This document shows positions 6,344 to 9,635 of a stretch of 9,635 nucleotides of DNA, in pieces. The notes under the pieces are model-generated. The model saw nothing but the letters and a program-made list of their open reading frames with translations, did not search any database and had not been told where the DNA came from. Within the stretch, counting starts at the first letter, position 1, and each line of letters opens with the position of its first letter. The stretch comes from Haemophilus sp. (GTDB lineage Bacteria > Pseudomonadota > Gammaproteobacteria > Enterobacterales > Pasteurellaceae): the NCBI GenBank assembly GCA_019423025.1, contig JAHZCD010000011.1:53948-63582 (forward strand), read 5' to 3'. The position numbers and the translations under genes are program-made.

Positions 6344-6383
6344 AAAGTGCGGTCAAAATCGCTTGTGTTTTTGACCGCACTTT
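6344..6383. terminator. Bidirectional terminator made of two inverted uptake signals
   Basis: AAAGTGCGGTCAAAA (6344-6358) pairs perfectly over 15 bases with its complement at 6369-6383 across a 10-base loop. Each arm holds a perfect uptake core (6345-6353 and 6374-6382). A T-rich tract follows on the plus strand and an A-rich tract precedes, so it can stop transcripts of both glpK and the convergent 127-aa gene. Inverted USS pairs used as terminators are well known in Haemophilus. Confidence 0.93.
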
Positions 6384-6395
6384 TTATTTTATCTA

Positions 6396-6779
6396 TTAAC
6401 TATACTGCTGCCGATACTTCTCTAAATTATCTTGAAAATGCTGAATGTAGTATTCGATATCTTTTTCTGGGTAGCCAAGAATTCGGCCGATTTCACGTTC
6501 CACTTTTGGATCAAAACCATTCACAGTGCTTGCTGGAAGTAGCACTTCCATTTGTTCAGCGAGTGCAAGAGATTGAGGTAAATAGACAATAAAATCAGTT
6601 AAGCAAACATCATTTACATGACGTTGCACCGTTTTTGAATGAAGCATTCCTAGCTCAAGATAAGGGAGAAAGGCGTCAGGAATACCGAGCTCCTGATTGA
6701 ATAATGCCACTTGCTTTTCGCCCCTTAACATTAATTCCAGCTCCTTGCCTTCATGCGGCCCAAGAATACCTTTTTCCAT
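6396..6779 (-). CDS. Uncharacterised 127-aa protein
   Basis: I do not recognise this protein. It is acidic and probably cytoplasmic, with no signal peptide, no membrane segment and one cysteine. It starts MEKGILGPHEGKELELMLRG and has a hydrophobic central part (about 55-85: DVCLTDFIVYLPQSLALAEQ). The C-terminal part has charged helices, including EIGRILGYPEKDIEYYIQHF, and is polar at the end. A good ribosome binding site, AAAGGAA, lies about 9 nt before ATG, and codon use looks like that of the neighbours, so it is very likely expressed. It lies alone between two terminators: the USS pair shared with glpK downstream and the tex terminator upstream. It is therefore probably monocistronic, and its neighbours say nothing firm about its function. 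Confidence 0.85.
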   Translation of the reverse strand: MEKGILGPHEGKELELMLRGEKQVALFNQELGIPDAFLPYLELGMLHSKTVQRHVNDVCLTDFIVYLPQSLALAEQMEVLLPASTVNGFDPKVEREIGRILGYPEKDIEYYIQHFQDNLEKYRQQYS

Positions 6780-6806
6780 AAGAATATTCCTTTCGTTGAA
6801 ATAAAA

Positions 6807-6837
6807 AAGGGGATTGGATGATTGACCAGATCCCCTT
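6807..6837 (-). terminator. Rho-independent terminator of tex
   Basis: On the minus strand AAGGGGAT pairs with ATCCCCTT over eight bases and, past a single bulged C, TGG pairs with CCA around an 8-base loop. A run of T residues follows (A residues at 6803-6808 on the plus strand). It lies 45 bp after the tex stop. A TACAAT -10-like box just upstream (complement of 6839-6844) could start a transcript of the 127-aa gene that would carry this hairpin, but its -35 is weak. Confidence 0.85.
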
Positions 6838-6881
6838 CATTGTACGCCTATTTGGCCACAATTTTCATCTAAATGACGAAA

Positions 6882-9194
6882 TTATTTTTTCCAATTTTTT
6901 AACGCATCGGCAAAGGCATTACCCATTGCACTATTTCCTCTAGGATTACGATCTTGGCGAGGTGCATTACTTCTTGGTTTTGCACTTAAAGTGCGGTCAG
7001 ATTTGCCGTCATTTTTGACCGCACTTTCATCTAATCGCATCGTTAATGCAATACGTTTACGCGGCACATCCACTTCTAAGACTTTCACTTTCACGATATC
7101 GCCAGTTTTCACCACTTGATGTGGATCTTCTACGAATTTATCACTTAATGATGAAATATGTACTAAACCGTCTTGGTGAACACCAATATCCACAAATGCA
7201 CCGAAGTTAGTCACATTGGTGACGGTACCTTCTAAAATCATACCTGGTTTTAAATCGGTGATTTCTTCCACGCCTTCTGCGAATACGGCAGTTTTAAACT
7301 CACCACGCGGATCGCGCCCCGGTTTTTCTAGTTCTTTGAAAATATCTTGAACGGTTGGTAAACCAAATTGTTCATCAATAAATTGTTTCGCATCAAGCTG
7401 ACGAACCACACCCGCATTGCCCATTAAATCTTGAATAGATTGTGCTGTCGCTTGCAAGATTTTTTCGACCACAGGGTAAGCTTCTGGGTGGACACCTGAA
7501 GCATCAAGTGGATTTTTCCCGCCTGCAATACGCATAAAGCCTGCACACTGCTCAAAGGCTTTTGGTCCTAAACGAGGCACTTTTTTCAATTCACTACGGC
7601 TTTCAAAACGACCATTTTCATCACGATATTCCACAATGTTTTGCGCTAAGGTTTTCGTCATCCCAGCTACGCGAGCAAGCAATGGCGTGGATGCTGTATT
7701 CAAATCTACACCTACTGCGTTTACACAGTCTTCCACCACCGCATCAAGTTTACGCGCAAGTTGGGTTTGGTTTACATCGTGCTGATATTGCCCGACACCA
7801 ATGGCTTTCGGTTCGATTTTCACTAATTCCGCCAATGGATCTTGTAAACGACGGGCGATAGATACTGCACCACGTAAAGACACATCTAAGTTCGGGAATT
7901 CATTTGCCGCAAATTCAGAGGCGGAATAAACGGATGCGCCCGCTTCGCTCACCACAACGGTTTGCGGTTTATTTTCTTTAATTTCTTTAATCACTTCTTT
8001 CGTAAAACGTTCTGTTTCACGAGAAGCTGTACCGTTACCAATGGCAATTAATTCTACGTTATGTTTGCGGATCAAGCTGAAAATCGCCACTTGTGCTTCA
8101 GCTTCACGCCCCGTGTGTGGATAAATGGTTGTGGTATCTAATAATTTACCTGTGTTATCCACCACCGCGACTTTCACTCCCGTACGCAAGCCCGGGTCCA
8201 AGCCCATAGTGCTTTTCGCGCCAGCCGGCGCAGCCATTAAAAGAGCGGTCAGATTTCGAGCAAAAACATCAATAGCTTCTTCTTCCGCTTTTTCACGTAA
8301 ACTTGCCATTAATTCCGTTTCTAAATGTAACGAAACTTTGATTTTCCACGTCCACGCAATCACTTGCTCACGCCATTTATCTGCAGGCTGCCCCGTAAAA
8401 CGGACATCTAAATAATCACGAATAATCTCTTCACAATAACTTTGGCGACTTCCCTCTTCTGCATCAGGATCCGCATTTAAGCTTAATTGTAAAATGCCCT
8501 CATTACGTCCACGGAACATGGCTAATGCACGGTGAGAAGGCACATTTTTCAATAATTCTTGATGGTCGAAATAATCTTGGAATTTTGCACCTTCCGTCTC
8601 TTTGCCTTCGATCACTTTGGATACAATAACGGCATTTTTTGCTAAATAATCACGGACTTTCGCTAATAAGCCCGCATCTTCAGCAAAACGCTCCATTAAA
8701 ATATAGCGAGCGCCATCAAGTGCGACTTTGGTGTCTGTTACACCTTTATCAGCATTTACAAATTCAGCGGCTGCCGTTTCAGGATCATTCTTCGGCTCGT
8801 TCCAAAGTAAATCAGCCAATGGCTCAAGACCGGCTTCAATCGCAATTTGCCCTTTCGTACGGCGTTTCGGTTTGTATGGCAAATACAAATCTTCTAATTC
8901 GGTTTTACTTTGTGTTGCATGGATTTTTTCACGCAATTCATCGGTCAATTTCCCTTGCTCTTCAATAGATTTCAAAATGGTTTGACGACGATCTTCTAAT
9001 TCACGTAAATAAATTAAACGAGTTTCAAAATGACGAAGTTGGGTGTCATCTAAGCCACCTGTGGCTTCTTTACGATAACGGGCGATAAATGGAATGGTGT
9101 TGCCATCATCTAATAATTGAATGGCAGCGAGGATTTGTTGGGGTTGAACGGTTAATTCTGCTGCAATAATTTGGCTAATTTGTTGATTTAACAT
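6882..9194 (-). CDS. tex: Tex, S1-domain RNA-binding transcription accessory protein
   Basis: This 770-aa cytoplasmic nucleic-acid-binding protein is the bacterial relative of eukaryotic Spt6. Tex proteins influence transcription and stress or virulence gene expression, but the biochemical role is not well defined. From the N-terminus: a helical Tex-N region (about 1-195) with IPFIARYRKEATGGLDD; a YqgF/RNase-H-like domain beginning at MGLDPGLRTGVKVAV (about 330-455); helix-hairpin-helix segments (about 497-556); and an S1 domain (about 648-720, GTVTNVTNFGAFVDIGV through KRIALTMRLDE). A basic, low-complexity tail follows. I chose ATG at 9194, which has AAGAAG 7 nt upstream and gives 770 aa, the length I recall for H. 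influenzae Tex; ATG at 9200 would add Met-Thr but leaves almost no spacing to that site. No break in the reading frame is seen. Confidence 0.96.
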   Translation of the reverse strand: MLNQQISQIIAAELTVQPQQILAAIQLLDDGNTIPFIARYRKEATGGLDDTQLRHFETRLIYLRELEDRRQTILKSIEEQGKLTDELREKIHATQSKTELEDLYLPYKPKRRTKGQIAIEAGLEPLADLLWNEPKNDPETAAAEFVNADKGVTDTKVALDGARYILMERFAEDAGLLAKVRDYLAKNAVIVSKVIEGKETEGAKFQDYFDHQELLKNVPSHRALAMFRGRNEGILQLSLNADPDAEEGSRQSYCEEIIRDYLDVRFTGQPADKWREQVIAWTWKIKVSLHLETELMASLREKAEEEAIDVFARNLTALLMAAPAGAKSTMGLDPGLRTGVKVAVVDNTGKLLDTTTIYPHTGREAEAQVAIFSLIRKHNVELIAIGNGTASRETERFTKEVIKEIKENKPQTVVVSEAGASVYSASEFAANEFPNLDVSLRGAVSIARRLQDPLAELVKIEPKAIGVGQYQHDVNQTQLARKLDAVVEDCVNAVGVDLNTASTPLLARVAGMTKTLAQNIVEYRDENGRFESRSELKKVPRLGPKAFEQCAGFMRIAGGKNPLDASGVHPEAYPVVEKILQATAQSIQDLMGNAGVVRQLDAKQFIDEQFGLPTVQDIFKELEKPGRDPRGEFKTAVFAEGVEEITDLKPGMILEGTVTNVTNFGAFVDIGVHQDGLVHISSLSDKFVEDPHQVVKTGDIVKVKVLEVDVPRKRIALTMRLDESAVKNDGKSDRTLSAKPRSNAPRQDRNPRGNSAMGNAFADALKNWKK
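6988..7027. repeat. Inverted uptake-signal pair inside tex
   Basis: AAAGTGCGGTCA (6988-6999) and its exact complement TGACCGCACTTT (7016-7027) form a 12-bp inverted repeat with a 16-base loop. It includes perfect uptake cores at 6989-6997 and 7018-7026. It lies in the coding region just after the S1 domain and encodes parts of ESAVKN and SDRTLSA. No T tract follows on the tex strand, so it does not look like a terminator. Confidence 0.9.
8241..8249 (+). repeat. Uptake-signal-like variant AAGAGCGGT
   Basis: AAGAGCGGT differs from the Hin core by one base (T to A at position 4) and matches the variant found in both arms of the hairpin at 3644-3684. It lies in tex. Whether it works as an uptake signal is unknown. 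Confidence 0.4.
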
Positions 9195-9238
9195 TGTCAT
9201 ACTTCTTTGTTATTAAAGGATTCAAGAAAAACGGGAAT

Positions 9239-9267
9239 AGAATACTGGTTTTAGACAACAGGCTCAA
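9239..9267 (-). promoter_or_regulatory. Candidate sigma-70 promoter of tex
   Basis: On the minus strand, TTGAGC (complement of 9262-9267) and TATTCT (complement of 9239-9244) are 17 bp apart and match the consensus at four of six bases each. A start near 9232 would give a leader of about 38 nt before the chosen tex ATG. Confidence 0.35.
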
Positions 9268-9268
9268 A

Positions 9269-9274
9269 TATAAT
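9269..9274 (+). promoter_or_regulatory. Candidate -10 box of greB
   Basis: A perfect TATAAT lies 26 bp before the greB ATG. The -35 region, TGGTTT at 9246-9251, is poor. A start near 9281 would leave a leader of only about 20 nt, which is T-rich and lacks a Shine-Dalgarno sequence. Confidence 0.4.
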
Positions 9275-9300
9275 TCAAAAAAATTTCTTTTATTTTTATT

Positions 9301-9635
9301 ATGGCAAAATCAAATTACATTACCCGTCAAGGCTGGCTTGCGCTTGACCAAGAACTTAAATTTTTGTGGAAAGAAGAACGCCCCAAAGTTACCCAAGCGG
9401 TTTCAGATGCCGCGGCGCTTGGTGACCGCAGTGAAAACGCAGAATATATTTATGGCAAACGTCGCTTACGTGAAATTGATCGCCGCGTGCGTTTTCTTTC
9501 CAAACGATTAGAAGTGCTACAAATCGTGGATTACCATCCGAAACAAGAAGGCAAAGTGTTTTTCGGTGCCTGGGTTGAGTTAGAAGATGAAGAAGGTGAA
9601 GTGAAGCAATATCGCCTTGTTGGCTGCGATGAATT
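9301..9635 (+). CDS. greB: Transcript cleavage factor GreB (5' part)
   Basis: The frame opens with MAKSNYITRQGW and stays open to the window edge, giving the first 111 of an expected 158 or so residues. GreB rescues backtracked RNA polymerase by stimulating cleavage of the nascent RNA 3' end through the secondary channel. The N-terminal coiled coil is visible, with the acidic tip LGDRSENAEY carrying Asp42 and Glu45, which position the catalytic metal in the family. The second helix KRRLREIDRRVRFLSKRL and the start of the FKBP-like C-terminal domain (GKVFFGAWVELEDEEGE) follow. The tryptophan and basic residues after the tip fit GreB better than GreA. No Shine-Dalgarno is seen before the ATG. 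The C-terminal end is cut only by the window. Confidence 0.95.
   Translation, partial: MAKSNYITRQGWLALDQELKFLWKEERPKVTQAVSDAAALGDRSENAEYIYGKRRLREIDRRVRFLSKRLEVLQIVDYHPKQEGKVFFGAWVELEDEEGEVKQYRLVGCDE

Noticed and set aside
6347..6592. 81-aa plus-strand frame starting inside the glpK terminator
   Set aside because: It begins in the inverted USS stem and runs antisense to the 127-aa gene, which has the better ribosome binding site.
7562..8968. Several 85-109 aa plus-strand frames opposite tex
   Set aside because: They are antisense shadows of an intact, well-conserved tex reading frame and have no start signals of their own.
9194..9511. 105-aa plus-strand frame overlapping greB
   Set aside because: The overlapping frame at 9301 is unmistakably GreB, so this one is out of frame.
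1..9635. A new defence, mobile or CRISPR-like system
   Set aside because: All but two genes belong to familiar housekeeping families; there are no spacer-repeat arrays, transposase or integrase genes, attachment sites or composition shifts.

Overview
The window is a piece of a Pasteurellaceae chromosome, most likely Haemophilus and close to H. influenzae or H. parainfluenzae. Seven perfect copies of the 9-bp Hin-type DNA uptake signal sequence (USS, AAGTGCGGT or its complement) occur in 9.6 kb. The CysK, GlpK, Tex and GreB proteins also read as near-identical to the H. influenzae proteins I know. All recognised genes are intact and look like ordinary chromosomal genes. I see no mobile element, CRISPR array, tRNA or rRNA.

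Layout, left to right. (1) 1-138: the 3' end of an unrecognised plus-strand gene. (2) 239-1189: cysK, cysteine synthase A, with a strong terminator. (3) 1372-3625: a three-gene polar amino-acid ABC importer (periplasmic binding protein, permease, ATPase) with overlapping or closely spaced genes. It resembles cystine/cysteine importers. (4) 3698-4441, minus: a GlpF-type glycerol channel, convergent with the importer and sharing a bidirectional hairpin terminator with it. (5) 4442-4813: a 372-bp divergent control region with a near-perfect CRP site, a 21-bp tandem repeat and a hairpin touching the glpK ribosome binding site. (6) 4814-6325: glpK, glycerol kinase. (7) 6396-6779, minus: an unrecognised 127-aa cytoplasmic protein, convergent with glpK across a terminator built from two inverted USSs. 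(8) 6882-9194, minus: tex, with its own terminator. (9) 9301-end: the 5' part of greB, divergent from tex.

How the genes fit together. CysK makes cysteine from O-acetylserine and sulfide. The importer next to it probably brings in cystine or a related amino acid, so the left third looks like a sulfur amino-acid acquisition block, although the two units are separately transcribed. GlpF and GlpK take up glycerol and trap it as glycerol 3-phosphate; the CRP site suggests catabolite control. GlpK keeps the fructose-1,6-bisphosphate loop but not the E. coli IIA-Glc contact segment. Tex and GreB are both transcription-associated factors that diverge from a 100-bp spacer.

I did not find a clearly new biological system. 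The items most worth a second look are the glpF-glpK control region, the atypical GlpF, the unknown 127-aa protein, and USS-related hairpins used as terminators and embedded in tex.
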